Below, piece by piece: positions 8,618-17,476 of a stretch of 64,000 nt of DNA. The DNA comes from Seleniibacterium sp963677135 (GTDB lineage Bacteria > Desulfobacterota > Desulfuromonadia > Desulfuromonadales > Geopsychrobacteraceae): NCBI GenBank assembly GCA_963677135.2, contig CAXXLS010000014.1, positions 124,001 through 188,000 on the forward strand, given 5' to 3'. The notes under the pieces are model-generated. The model was given only the letters and a program-made list of their open reading frames with translations, did not search any database and was not told the origin of the DNA. Positions within the stretch are counted from its first letter, which is position 1; each line of letters starts with the position of its first letter. The position numbers and the translations under genes were made by a program.

Positions 8618-8717
8618 AAGATCTTGCGCCGGAACCAGGCGGACCCTTTCAGGAGGAGGAATCTGGCGAACGGAGACAGCCAGGTTTCAATAAAGACGCT
8701 GTCGCGCAGCGGAAGAT

Positions 8718-10295
8718 TCATTCTCCGCGGGGCGTTGTCTTGCTGCGCAGCAGATTGAAGCCGAGTCGGATTTCTTCAACTCCGAACAGATGACAGGCGG
8801 CGAAAAACACTCCGGCTCCAACGGTTACCGCGCCCCCCAGCGCGCTCCATTTGTCCAATCCACGTTCGGGACTGTGCCAGTCAACCAGACTCAGTAGCGC
8901 ATAGACCGCCATTCCCATAGCCAGACAGGCGGGCAACACCCTGACGACCGGCTTCCAGAAAGTTCTCTTCAAAAAACCGCCGACATGTTTTTTCAACAGA
9001 AACACCAGAGCAAGAGCATTAAAAGCGGATGACAGGGTTAACGCCAGCGCCAGACCGACGAAACCGAAAGGCTTCATCAGTGCCAACCCGGCGCCGGCAT
9101 TGACCAACAACGTCCAGAACGAGACCTGCACCGGGGTCCTGGTATCTTTCAGCGCATAAAAGGTCTGGGCGCATATCCTGCTGTAGCCGACAAAAAGCAA
9201 ACCGGGGGCATAGCAGACGAGCGCCAGAGCGGTATTGGCCAGCGCTGTGCGATCAAAAGCACCGCCATAAAAAAACAGCGCGTAAATCGGCCGGGCGCAG
9301 AGAATCAGGCCGGCAATCGCAGGCAGGGTAAAAATGGTTATCAAGGACAGGGAAAAACCGAGGGAATCGCGCACCCCCTCCATGTTGTCTTCCGCAACCT
9401 GGCGGCTCATCATCGGCAGCGCCGCCTGGGCCAGGGAGACGATAAATATTCCCTGGGGAAATTCGAACAGGCGTTGTCCGTAGTACAGATAGGACACGGA
9501 TCCCTCAGGTAAAAAGGACGCCAACAGACGACTGACGATGATATTGATCTGATAGATGGCCACCCCGGCTATGCCGGGAAGCATCAAGGCGGTGATCTTC
9601 CTGACCTGGGGATCTTTCCAGAAACCGAAATCAGGCCTTAGAGTTATTTGATAGCGAGACAGGACGGGAACCTGAATGACCAGCTGCAGGAGGCCACCGA
9701 TCAGAACCCCTGCGGCCAGGGCGTAAATTGGCCGCTCAAACAGATGACCGAGAAAAAGAGCCGAGGAAATCATGGAGAGATTGAGAAACAACGGTGACAG
9801 CGAAGGCCAGAAAAAGTGGCCGCGGACATTCAGAATGCCGGTGATCAGCGCCAACAATGACACCAGGGCAATATAAGGGAACATGATACGATTGAGGATA
9901 TCGGTCAACTCCAACTTACCGGGGACGGAACTGAAACCGAAGCCGATCACCCCGGTTATGACCGGTGAAAACAGCATGCCGCCGGCGACCACGATGATCA
10001 TGACGGCCACCAGCAGGGTCAGACACCGATTGGCCAGGCGTTGCGCATCCCCTTCCCCGCGCAGATGATATACCTCAGAGAACACAGGCACAAAGGCGGC
10101 GCTCAGCGAGCCCTCGGCAAAAAATCTTCGGAGCAGGTTGGGAATGGTAAAAGCCATAAAAAAGGCGTCCGTAACCAACCCGGCTCCGAACATGCGAGCG
10201 ACCATGACATCCCTGACCAGGCCGGCGACACGGCTGAACAGAGTCGCCACGGCCATCATCAGAGTAGACATCCCTATGGAGCGACGATTTGTCAT
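8718..10295 (-). CDS. murJ: lipid II flippase MurJ (MviN)
   Basis: MurJ moves lipid II, the peptidoglycan precursor, across the inner membrane. This 525-residue protein is very hydrophobic, with about 14 membrane segments. It begins with the typical SRVAGLVRDVMVARMFGAG and contains FAEGSLSAAFVPVFSE, conserved in the MOP exporter superfamily. It is transcribed away from rpsT, and the 161-base gap between them holds the rpsT promoter. I see no clear promoter on the murJ side. Confidence 0.95.
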   Translation of the reverse strand: MTNRRSIGMSTLMMAVATLFSRVAGLVRDVMVARMFGAGLVTDAFFMAFTIPNLLRRFFAEGSLSAAFVPVFSEVYHLRGEGDAQRLANRCLTLLVAVMIIVVAGGMLFSPVITGVIGFGFSSVPGKLELTDILNRIMFPYIALVSLLALITGILNVRGHFFWPSLSPLFLNLSMISSALFLGHLFERPIYALAAGVLIGGLLQLVIQVPVLSRYQITLRPDFGFWKDPQVRKITALMLPGIAGVAIYQINIIVSRLLASFLPEGSVSYLYYGQRLFEFPQGIFIVSLAQAALPMMSRQVAEDNMEGVRDSLGFSLSLITIFTLPAIAGLILCARPIYALFFYGGAFDRTALANTALALVCYAPGLLFVGYSRICAQTFYALKDTRTPVQVSFWTLLVNAGAGLALMKPFGFVGLALALTLSSAFNALALVFLLKKHVGGFLKRTFWKPVVRVLPACLAMGMAVYALLSLVDWHSPERGLDKWSALGGAVTVGAGVFFAACHLFGVEEIRLGFNLLRSKTTPRGE

Positions 10296-10377
10296 TATAT
10301 TATTTTAATCCTGATCAAAAAATACTCAACTAGCTGTTTAAACGACTTTTTCAAACCGATCATTAGCTGTTTCTAAC

Positions 10378-10406
10378 TTGACACGCCCAACTATCCTATA
10401 TATTAT
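10378..10406 (+). promoter_or_regulatory. strong sigma70-type promoter for rpsT
   Basis: TTGACA (10378-10383), 17 bases, TATTAT (10401-10406): a perfect -35 and a five-of-six -10 at ideal spacing. Transcription would start near 10413, giving a leader of about 44 bases before rpsT. This strength is expected for a ribosomal protein gene. Confidence 0.75.
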
Positions 10407-10456
10407 CGCCGAGCTTTTAAAGATTATGACAATAATACTCGCAAGGAGAACTTTTC

Positions 10457-10720
10457 GTGGCTAATCACAAATCAGCATTAAAACGGAATAAGCAAAATGC
10501 CATTCGCAACGCCCGCAATACCCATATCCGCTCAACCATGCGCACCCTGGTGAAGAGTGTTCGTGAAGCTGTTGCCGCCGGCGATAAAGAGGCCGCTCAG
10601 GCTGCCCTGACCAAAGCCGTCCCCTACATTGACAAAACCGCCAGCAAAGGGGTTATTCATAAAGCAACGGCCAGCCGGAAGATTTCCAGACTGACAAAAC
10701 TGGTCAACACCATCGACTGA
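10457..10720 (+). CDS. rpsT: 30S ribosomal protein S20
   Basis: An 87-residue, lysine- and alanine-rich small-subunit protein that binds 16S rRNA. The start MANHKSALKRNKQN and the C-terminal KGVIHKATASRKISRL pattern are diagnostic. The start codon is GTG, six bases after AAGGAGAA. In E. coli the same gene uses a non-AUG start and is autoregulated at translation, so the GTG may be meaningful here too (inference). It forms a single-gene unit with its own promoter and terminator. Confidence 0.97.
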   Translation: MANHKSALKRNKQNAIRNARNTHIRSTMRTLVKSVREAVAAGDKEAAQAALTKAVPYIDKTASKGVIHKATASRKISRLTKLVNTID

Positions 10721-10744
10721 GCACCAAGCGCAGAATGATTGTTG

Positions 10745-10785
10745 AAAAACAAATAAGGGGTCCTTCGGGCCCCTTATTTGTTTTT
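10745..10785. terminator. bidirectional intrinsic terminator between rpsT and holA
   Basis: A long inverted repeat: AAATAAGGGG (10751-10760) pairs with CCCCTTATTT (10770-10779), capped by a CC-TTCG-GG loop. The arms extend outward through a C-G pair into an A-run at 10745-10749 and a T-run at 10781-10785. It can therefore end both rpsT (plus) and holA (minus). The holA stop codon (10774-10776) lies inside the hairpin. Confidence 0.85.
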
Positions 10786-11775
10786 CAATGCCGTCAGCGC
10801 CAGAATCAGCTGATCGAGCAGAGCATCGGCATCCGCACCGCTTGACTTCATGGCCAGATCGGTTTCCAGAAACAGGCGATGGGCATGCATGAAATCATTG
10901 CGGGAAAACCTGGAGGACTGCCTGATCAGGCCATCGACGGCAAAAAACGGAACCCGGACCTGGGCCGCGATGTCGCGCGGGGAACAGCGCTGGACGCTCA
11001 GCTCACGAACTTTCCAGAGCTGCCGGAAGTGCCTTACCAGCAGGCCAAGAATTTTCAATGGAGCCTCTCCCGCTGCCGCCAGTCTCTTGATCAGGGCCAA
11101 GGCGGAAGCGACATCACCGCGACCGACGGCGTTGCCCAGCTCAAAGATATTCTCCGCCCGCCCCCTTGAAACCACAGCCTGAACATCTTTCATGTCGATC
11201 AGGGTCGCTGTACCTATGTAACTGATCAGCTTATCCAGCTCGGAGTGGACTTCATTGAGGTTTTCCCCGACCATGGAGCAGAACAGACTTAAAGCGTCCG
11301 CCGATATGTCAAGATCCTTTTTGTTGAGCAGTTTTTTGAGATAACGGGGCAGATCTCTCTCCGCCAGGGGTTTGAATTCGACCAGCTCGCCTTTTTTCTT
11401 AAGCTGCTGAAAGAATTTCCGCCGGCTGTCAATTTTGTCGGCGATGAGCAGCAGGCAGGTTTCCGGAGCCGGATCATCAAGGTAAGGAAGCAGTTTTTCC
11501 TGCTCGACGGCAGGCAGCTGCTGCGCATCGCGGACCGTCACCAGGCGTCGCGAAGCAAACATCGGCAGGGTCTGGGCAGCATCGACAACCTGCTCAGCCT
11601 TCACATCCCTGCCGTAATAATGATTGTCGTTGAAATCGTCATTCCCCTCCGGAAAAATGCTGTTGCGCAGGTCGGCGACGGCTTTCCTGACCAGGAAACT
11701 TTCCTCACCATAAAGACACAGCACCGAGGGAATCTGGGCCGCCTCCAGCTGACGATAAAATTCATCCGGAGTCAT
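10774..11775 (-). CDS. holA: DNA polymerase III subunit delta
   Basis: The delta subunit of the clamp loader, which opens the beta sliding clamp. The 333-residue protein starts MTPDEFYRQLEAAQIPSVL, with CLYGEESFLVRKAV in place of a Walker motif, then the delta-type stretches TLPMFASRRLVTVRDAQQLP and CSMVGENLNEVHSELDKLISY. It follows lptE by five bases in the leuS-lptE-holA order common in Proteobacteria. Confidence 0.92.
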   Translation of the reverse strand: MTPDEFYRQLEAAQIPSVLCLYGEESFLVRKAVADLRNSIFPEGNDDFNDNHYYGRDVKAEQVVDAAQTLPMFASRRLVTVRDAQQLPAVEQEKLLPYLDDPAPETCLLLIADKIDSRRKFFQQLKKKGELVEFKPLAERDLPRYLKKLLNKKDLDISADALSLFCSMVGENLNEVHSELDKLISYIGTATLIDMKDVQAVVSRGRAENIFELGNAVGRGDVASALALIKRLAAAGEAPLKILGLLVRHFRQLWKVRELSVQRCSPRDIAAQVRVPFFAVDGLIRQSSRFSRNDFMHAHRLFLETDLAMKSSGADADALLDQLILALTALKNK

Positions 11776-11780
11776 ACCGA

Positions 11781-12293
11781 CTACCTGCCAGCTTCCTGGA
11801 GCTGAAAAAGTAACTCTTCAGCGATCCGCTGACAGATTTCGGCAACGGCCTGCTGCTTGCGGTCTGACTGATTCATCTTGTTGTCCGAAGCGACATAGGT
11901 GGTCTGCCAGCTGAGCTGCCGGTGCCAGGGAGGACCCTGTCCCTCTCGCGAAGTCAGGAGGGCATCTATGGTCATGATGGCCGCCAGTTCCGCAATATCA
12001 TCGTCACGGTCATAAGATACGGCCTGAATCTGCAATTTTTTAATGACGATTTTCAGCTCGGCGTCAGCAGCCTGCAAACTGGCTGATTCGGAGAACCCTC
12101 TGCTGCGGGCGAATTCCCGACTGACGGCACTGTCCAGGGTCGTTTCAACGTAAGGCTCAGAGGTCAGGTTGATCACATGATGAAGATAGACTTGCGCCAC
12201 CTGGCCGGGCGGAGTTCCCCCCTGCCCGGCCAGGTGATAGCCACAACTCCCCAGCAGCAAACTCAGGGCAACGGCGAGCAGTCTGATCATCAA
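11781..12293 (-). CDS. lptE: LPS-assembly lipoprotein LptE
   Basis: LptE is an outer membrane lipoprotein that plugs and stabilises the LptD translocon for lipopolysaccharide. The 170-residue protein has a short lipoprotein signal with lipobox LLGSC (Cys17), then GYHLAGQG, a common start of mature LptE (CGYHL). Its ATG overlaps the leuS stop by four bases and holA follows, the usual neighbourhood of lptE. Similarity beyond the N-terminus is modest, so context carries part of the call. Confidence 0.87.
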   Translation of the reverse strand: MMIRLLAVALSLLLGSCGYHLAGQGGTPPGQVAQVYLHHVINLTSEPYVETTLDSAVSREFARSRGFSESASLQAADAELKIVIKKLQIQAVSYDRDDDIAELAAIMTIDALLTSREGQGPPWHRQLSWQTTYVASDNKMNQSDRKQQAVAEICQRIAEELLFQLQEAGR

Positions 12294-14845
12294 GACACCA
12301 CGATATTGATGAGCCGTCCTGGCACGACAATCACTTTGCGCACCTCTTTACCCTCAATAAAACGCTGAACGTTGGCTTCACCAAGAGCGGCTTCTTCAAG
12401 AGCGGCCTTGTCGGCATCAGCAGGCACCGACACCTTGCTGCGGACCTTGCCGTTCACCTGGACAACGAGAGTGATCTCATCGGCGGCAAGAGCCTTTTCA
12501 TCCCAGTCGGGCCAGCCTGCCAGCTCAATGCTGTCAGCGTGCCCGAGGCGCGCCCAGAGGTCTTCGCAGATATGAGGGACGAAGGGATTGAGCAGCCTCA
12601 CGATGGTCTCAAGGGCTTCCCGCATGACTCCGGGATTCTCCCTGGCCGACTTGAAGGAGTAGACGGCGTTGACAAGCTCCATGACCGCGGCGATGGCGGT
12701 ATTGAAATGGAAGCGCCCGTCGACGTCTTCAGTGACCTTCTTGATGGTCTGATGGGTCTTCCGACGCAGGTCGGCGGCGTCCCCTTCGGTACGGTCGGGA
12801 ATCTCGGTGTCCGCAATGAGATCGAGATTTTCAATAACCGCTCGCCACACCCGGCCCAGAAACCGTGAACAGCCTTCGACTCCCTGTTCATTCCATTCCA
12901 GATCTTTTTCCGGCGGGGCCGCGAACAGCGAAAACAGCCGGGCGGTATCCGCACCATACTGATCGATCAGCTGGTTGGGGTCGATAACATTCTTTTTCGA
13001 CTTGCTCATCTTTTCGGTACGACCGAATTCAACGGGCTGCCCGCACTCGGTACACTTGCCGTCGACGACCTGTTCCGGGTACAGCCAGCCGTGATTTTTG
13101 CAGCGCTGTGTCTCCTTGCAAACCATGCCCTGGGTCAGCAGGTTGGTAAACGGCTCATCGACATCGATCAGGCCGAGATCCCGTAGGATCTTGGTATAAA
13201 AACGGGCATACAAAAGATGCATGACGGCGTGTTCGATCCCGCCGATATACTGATCGACCGGCATCCAGTAATTGGCCGCTTTTTTATCGAGGGGCCCGTC
13301 GGCATAGTCAGGACAGGCGTAGCGGGCGAAATACCAGGAGCTTTCCACGAAGGTATCGAAGGTATCGCTTTCACGGCGGGCCTCCCGACCACATTTGGGG
13401 CAGGGGACTTTCATGAACGCCTCATGCCGGGCCAGGGGGGACCCCCCTTCTCCGGTCAGCTCGACATCGGTCGGCAAGGTCACCGGAAGGTCTTCCTCCG
13501 GAACGGGAACCGTCCCGCACTGATCGCAGTAGATGATCGGAATCGGGGTTCCCCAGTAACGCTGCCGCGAAACGCCCCAGTCCCTCAGCCGATAATTGAC
13601 GGTTTTTCTCCCTTCCCCGCGTTCCTCCAGATAGCCGGCGATTTTCTCCTTGGCGGATTCGTTGTCGATGCCATCAAAGGGGCCGGAATCGGTCAGGATC
13701 CCAGCATCGGTGTAGGCGGCCTCGAGCTGTTCGGCCCTGAGGTTTTCACCCGCCGGCTGAATGACGACTCGCAGCGGCAGTCCGTATTTATGGGCGAATT
13801 CAAAATCGCGTTGATCATGGGCGGGAACCGCCATAACGGCTCCGGTTCCATAATCCATGAGCACGAAATTGGCCAGGAAGACGGGAATTTTTTCCCCGTT
13901 GACCGGATTGACACAATAGGACCCGGTAAAAACCCCCTTCTTTTCCAGTTCACCGCTGGTCCTGGCAATCTTGTCCTGCCGCTCGACTTCGGCGATAAAC
14001 TGGTCAACCTCGCTCCGGCGATCGGCCGTCACGAGACTCCCGACCAGCGGATGCTCGGGAGCAAGACTCATGAAGGTGACCCCGTAGAGGGTATCGGGGC
14101 GGGTCGTGAAAACCTTGACCCTGATATCGCTGTCGGCAACCGGAAACTCAATTTCGCAACCGTAACTTTTGCCTATCCAGTTGCGCTGCATGGCCAACAC
14201 CCGCTCGGGCCAGCCTTTGAGCTTGTCCGTCCATTCGAGAAGTTCGTCGGCATAATCGGTGATTTTGAAGAACCATTGTTCAAGCTGTTTCTGCTCGACC
14301 TCTTCGTGGCAACGCCAGCAGCAGCCGTCTTCCACCTGCTCGTTGGCAAGCACGGTCTGGCAGGTATCGCACCAGTTGACGTTGGACCCTTTTTTATAAG
14401 CCTGTCCCTTTTCGAACATCTTCAGAAAGACCAACTGCTCCCAACGATAATAATCGGCGTCGCAGGTCGCAAATTCACGTTGCCAATCGTAGGACAGGCC
14501 GATCCGCTTCAATTGCTGACGCATGCTGGCGATATTTTCGTAGGTCCATTTGGCCGGATGGGTTCCGTGCTCGATGGCGGCATTTTCGGCGGGCATTCCG
14601 AAGGCATCCCAACCCATCGGGTGAAGAACGTTGAACCCCTGCATGCGCTTGAACCGGGCGACCACGTCACCGATGGCATAATTGCGGACATGCCCCATAT
14701 GGATACGGCCGGAGGGATAAGGGAACATTTCCAACAGGTAATACTTCTCTTTATCGGGATCTTCGCTGACGCGAAATGATTGATTGTCCTGCCAGAATTT
14801 CTGCCACCTGGCTTCAACCTCTTTAGGATTGTAATGATTTTCCAT
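12290..14845 (-). CDS. leuS: leucyl-tRNA synthetase
   Basis: Class I synthetase that charges tRNA-Leu. The 851-residue length is typical. The HIGH motif appears as HMGH (residues 49-52, in PYPSGRIHMGHVRNY) and KMSKS at about residues 612-616. The editing domain is between them (TGAVMAVPAHDQRD), with zinc-type cysteines in NWCDTCQ and CPKCGREA. It starts at ATG 14845 with GGAGG upstream, and lptE and holA follow with overlapping or near-touching frames. Confidence 0.98.
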   Translation of the reverse strand: MENHYNPKEVEARWQKFWQDNQSFRVSEDPDKEKYYLLEMFPYPSGRIHMGHVRNYAIGDVVARFKRMQGFNVLHPMGWDAFGMPAENAAIEHGTHPAKWTYENIASMRQQLKRIGLSYDWQREFATCDADYYRWEQLVFLKMFEKGQAYKKGSNVNWCDTCQTVLANEQVEDGCCWRCHEEVEQKQLEQWFFKITDYADELLEWTDKLKGWPERVLAMQRNWIGKSYGCEIEFPVADSDIRVKVFTTRPDTLYGVTFMSLAPEHPLVGSLVTADRRSEVDQFIAEVERQDKIARTSGELEKKGVFTGSYCVNPVNGEKIPVFLANFVLMDYGTGAVMAVPAHDQRDFEFAHKYGLPLRVVIQPAGENLRAEQLEAAYTDAGILTDSGPFDGIDNESAKEKIAGYLEERGEGRKTVNYRLRDWGVSRQRYWGTPIPIIYCDQCGTVPVPEEDLPVTLPTDVELTGEGGSPLARHEAFMKVPCPKCGREARRESDTFDTFVESSWYFARYACPDYADGPLDKKAANYWMPVDQYIGGIEHAVMHLLYARFYTKILRDLGLIDVDEPFTNLLTQGMVCKETQRCKNHGWLYPEQVVDGKCTECGQPVEFGRTEKMSKSKKNVIDPNQLIDQYGADTARLFSLFAAPPEKDLEWNEQGVEGCSRFLGRVWRAVIENLDLIADTEIPDRTEGDAADLRRKTHQTIKKVTEDVDGRFHFNTAIAAVMELVNAVYSFKSARENPGVMREALETIVRLLNPFVPHICEDLWARLGHADSIELAGWPDWDEKALAADEITLVVQVNGKVRSKVSVPADADKAALEEAALGEANVQRFIEGKEVRKVIVVPGRLINIVVS

Positions 14846-14907
14846 AAATCCTCCGCGACGCTCGGTGCGTCACTTTCAACGTAGATATTCGGTGGATATA
14901 TATACAC

Positions 14908-14927
14908 GAAAACCGGCATAGGCCGGT
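14908..14927 (-). terminator. possible weak terminator downstream of infA
   Basis: On the minus strand ACCGGC (14927-14922) pairs with GCCGGT (14917-14912) around a four-base loop, followed by a short T-stretch broken by CG. It lies about 90 bases after the infA stop and before leuS. The T-run is short, so efficiency is uncertain. Confidence 0.4.
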
Positions 14928-15016
14928 ATCGTAAGAATCAAACTTTTCAGGAGCGCAGATCACACCTGATGCATGTCGGTTGTGCAACCTGCTGACGACA
15001 CAGATCGCCCGGCACT

Positions 15017-15235
15017 TTACTTGGAGCGATAGGTAATACGCCCCCGCGTCAGATCATATGGCGACAATTCCACAGTCACCCTGTCTCCGGGAAGAATCCG
15101 AATATAGTATTTGCGCATCTTACCGGAAATATGTGCCAGCACAACATGGTCGTTATCAAGCTTGACCCGGAACATTGCGTTCGGCAATGGTTCGACCACT
15201 GTCCCTTCTACTTCAATTGCCTCTTCTTTAGCCAA
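15017..15235 (-). CDS. infA: translation initiation factor IF-1
   Basis: A 72-residue OB-fold protein that binds the ribosomal A site during initiation. The family sequence is unmistakable: MAKEEAIEVEGTVVEPLPNA, then LAHISGKMRKYYIRILPGD and a C-terminal TRGRITYRSK. GGAGG precedes the ATG. It lies 80 bases downstream of a CheY-like gene on the same strand. That gap contains TTGACA (15305-15300 on the minus strand) without a convincing -10, so whether infA has its own promoter is open. Confidence 0.97.
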   Translation of the reverse strand: MAKEEAIEVEGTVVEPLPNAMFRVKLDNDHVVLAHISGKMRKYYIRILPGDRVTVELSPYDLTRGRITYRSK

Positions 15236-15315
15236 CGTTGCCTCCTGAAATAATATCTGAATTATGTGAATGGCGTCTTATTGCATGTTCATGCATGGCT
15301 GTCAAGCCCAAGTAC

Positions 15316-15699
15316 TCAGGCAGGCTCAGGATTCAACAGCCTGCGCACGACGCTGACCAGTTCAGCGGTCTGCAAGGGTTTGGTGACATATTCGCTTGCC
15401 CCGGCCCTGAGAGCCTTTTGACGGGTCAGCGGGGAACCTTCGGTGGTGACGATAACGACGGGAAGGTTCCGGTAGACCTGATCACTGCGAAGCAGGCTGA
15501 TCAGTTTCAGCCCCCCCATCAGGGGCATGTTGAGATCGGTCACCAGCAGATCGAACTTATGTTCCGCCATGATCTTGAGAGCCGTCACCCCATCCCCCGC
15601 TTCGGCGATCTGAAGACCGGGCAGCCGTTGCAGGGCGAGCGCTATAAACTGGCGCATCGTCGAAGAATCATCAACAATCAAAACCCGGGCGGAATACAT
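15316..15699 (-). CDS. single-domain response regulator (CheY-like)
   Basis: A 127-residue stand-alone receiver domain. It has the acidic pocket VDDSS near residues 9-13, the phosphoacceptor aspartate in LLVTDLNMP, the switch threonine in VIVTTEGSP and the conserved lysine in YVTKPL. No output domain is present, so it must signal through a partner protein. It is followed by infA and preceded, after 246 bases, by a second receiver gene. The partner kinase is not evident in this window. Confidence 0.88.
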   Translation of the reverse strand: MYSARVLIVDDSSTMRQFIALALQRLPGLQIAEAGDGVTALKIMAEHKFDLLVTDLNMPLMGGLKLISLLRSDQVYRNLPVVIVTTEGSPLTRQKALRAGASEYVTKPLQTAELVSVVRRLLNPEPA

Positions 15700-15945
15700 T
15701 TCAGGTGTCCCTCAATACGCGGGCACCGGCCACAAGGCCTGGTGCCAAGCGAATATCTTCAGGTGCAGGACAGCCCGCCCCTGGTTAAATCCCGACAACA
15801 AACCGGGCCGGCGACCATTCAGGCTCAATGAAAAACCAGAGCATATTATCAACAACTCTCAAGAAATTCCAGACAAAGAAAAACCCGGGGCAGCACCGGA
15901 TCGGGATATCCGCCAGACCGGTCTCCTGAAGAGACCCGGTCTACT

Positions 15946-16314
15946 TCACGATTTCAGGTAGGATTCGATTGTCTCCATGATTTTTGCCGATTTGAAGGGC
16001 TTGGTGATGTACTCATCGGCCCCGACCTCGGCGCCCTTGGCGACATCCTCGGGAGTCTTTTTGGCGGTCAACAGAATAACCGGAATGTGCCTGGTTGCCG
16101 GCGCACTTTTGATCCTGCGGCAAACTTCAAACCCGTCCAGCCCGGGCAGCATGATATCCAGAAGAACGAGATCCGGAGGCTCTTCGGCAAGAGCTTCCAG
16201 GGCGGCGGTCCCGGTCACCGCTCCCCGGACCATGTAGCCTTTGGTGGTCAGGAGTATGCTTTCTAGCTTCAGCAGACTCTCTTCATCTTCAACGATAAGA
16301 ATTTTTTTCTGCAT
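15946..16314 (-). CDS. single-domain response regulator
   Basis: A 122-residue receiver domain with no output domain. Its pocket is VEDEES, the phosphoacceptor aspartate is in LVLLDIMLPGLDGFEV, followed by VILLTAKK and EYITKPF, so it looks active. The frame is open to 16350, but the ATG at 16314 has GGAGGATT upstream and starts exactly at the domain (MQKKILIVED). It is 73 bases downstream of the DUF4388 protein gene and probably co-transcribed with it. Confidence 0.88.
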   Translation of the reverse strand: MQKKILIVEDEESLLKLESILLTTKGYMVRGAVTGTAALEALAEEPPDLVLLDIMLPGLDGFEVCRRIKSAPATRHIPVILLTAKKTPEDVAKGAEVGADEYITKPFKSAKIMETIESYLKS

Positions 16315-16387
16315 AGTGGAATCCTCCGCGGTCCAGATCTTCGTCACCAATTATACCAGAAGATTCCGAAATTTTTGGGGTAATCGA

Positions 16388-17449
16388 TCATCCCCCCTGC
16401 AAGGCCTGTTCTATGGCCAGACCCGCCTGGGCAAGAAAAACCTTGAAAGCATCGAGCTTGGCCGAGGCAACACCGGGGTCGGAAAGCTCTCCGTAAAGCA
16501 TGGCAACGACCCGGCCCTCGCTGAGCAGGGGGCCCAAAAAAACCGTTGAGGAGCAGCCGCCGAGAATTGCCGTGAGGTCCCGTTCTGCAGCCGTGTCGCC
16601 AAGCTTTCCAAGATAAGGCCTTTTGTTTTTCAGAACGTCCCCAAAAACGGACCCGCCCTCAACCCTGAGCTTCATCTGGCGGACAATATCATCGGGGCTT
16701 TGCGCCCCCCTCTTTTGAACCCCGAACTGTCCGACCCCGACGACAAATTCGCCTCGCAGATCGAAAATGACCGCCCGGTTCATGATTTCACTGGCATAGC
16801 GAAGGATCAACAGGATCACGCCTCCGCCGAATTCCGGGTGCTCCAGCTCGGCCAGCATCCCCCGCAACAGGTCCAGCCCTTTATGAGAGTGCTGAGCATC
16901 GATTTCCGCCAGCTCGCGATCGAGGGTGGCATCATCGCAGGAGGTGCGACTGATCGCCTTCTGACCCTTCAGGGCGAGGCGCCTGGGACTCAGACCTTTC
17001 TCAAGCATCAGATCCAGGGGGTTGAGCTGAGCCGTCCCATAGGCGCTGGTCTTTTCGATGGCAAAGGAGAAGCGGCCTTCACGCCAGGCGACAAAGCTCA
17101 GAATAACTTTTTCTATCTGCCCGGCAACAGCCTGTTCAATCGTGGCGGCAGGAATACCGAAAAGATCGACGATGAGTTCACCCAGAGGGCGGTGAGCCTC
17201 CAGCTGTTGCTGGCAGCGCAAGGCCTCCTGGAGCTGCTGTTCGGTGATCAGCCGGCAGTTTTTGAGCACCTGGCCGAGTTCCTGAGGAAACTCGCTGGAT
17301 ACGGCCCGGATGATCTGCCCTCTCTGGAAGGTGACACACCCCTGCCTGGAGCCGGATTCGAGATGGAGCGTGCCCGTTTTTTTGCTCAGGCTGAGAATCT
17401 GTAGAATCTCGCAGATTCCGAGGTCTTCAAGATATCCATCAACACTCAT
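16388..17449 (-). CDS. DUF4388 domain protein with C-terminal GAF-like region
   Basis: A 353-residue signalling protein of unknown role. The N-terminus (MSVDGYLEDLGICEILQILSL, then KTGTLHLESG and GCVTFQRGQIIRA) matches the DUF4388 / PatA N-terminal domain common in Geobacter and myxobacteria and found next to receiver domains. Residues about 60-130 look like a helical PilZ-like or PATAN linker region. The last 130 residues resemble a GAF fold (RAVIFDLRGEFVVGVGQFGV ... GPLLSEGRVVAMLYG), as in other PATAN proteins. It lies between der and two receiver genes on the same strand, so it is a plausible partner for them (inference). Confidence 0.7.
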   Translation of the reverse strand: MSVDGYLEDLGICEILQILSLSKKTGTLHLESGSRQGCVTFQRGQIIRAVSSEFPQELGQVLKNCRLITEQQLQEALRCQQQLEAHRPLGELIVDLFGIPAATIEQAVAGQIEKVILSFVAWREGRFSFAIEKTSAYGTAQLNPLDLMLEKGLSPRRLALKGQKAISRTSCDDATLDRELAEIDAQHSHKGLDLLRGMLAELEHPEFGGGVILLILRYASEIMNRAVIFDLRGEFVVGVGQFGVQKRGAQSPDDIVRQMKLRVEGGSVFGDVLKNKRPYLGKLGDTAAERDLTAILGGCSSTVFLGPLLSEGRVVAMLYGELSDPGVASAKLDAFKVFLAQAGLAIEQALQGG

Positions 17450-17476
17450 GACAAATGACCAACCCCTCCCGGTGTG

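Noticed and set aside
8566..8793. 75-codon plus-strand frame overlapping the end of fxsA
   Set aside because: It overlaps fxsA and the end of murJ, shows no conserved pattern and has unlikely composition, so it is treated as a shadow.
13217..14779. Long open frame of 520 codons on the plus strand opposite leuS
   Set aside because: It lies entirely antisense to leuS, has no family motif, and its length follows from high GC content in codon position three of the real gene.
15700..15945. Gap between the two receiver genes with an imperfect hairpin (about 15909-15940) and a weak GC stem before T5 (about 15878-15900)
   Set aside because: The first has no T-run and the second stem is only about four base pairs, so neither supports a terminator or riboswitch call.
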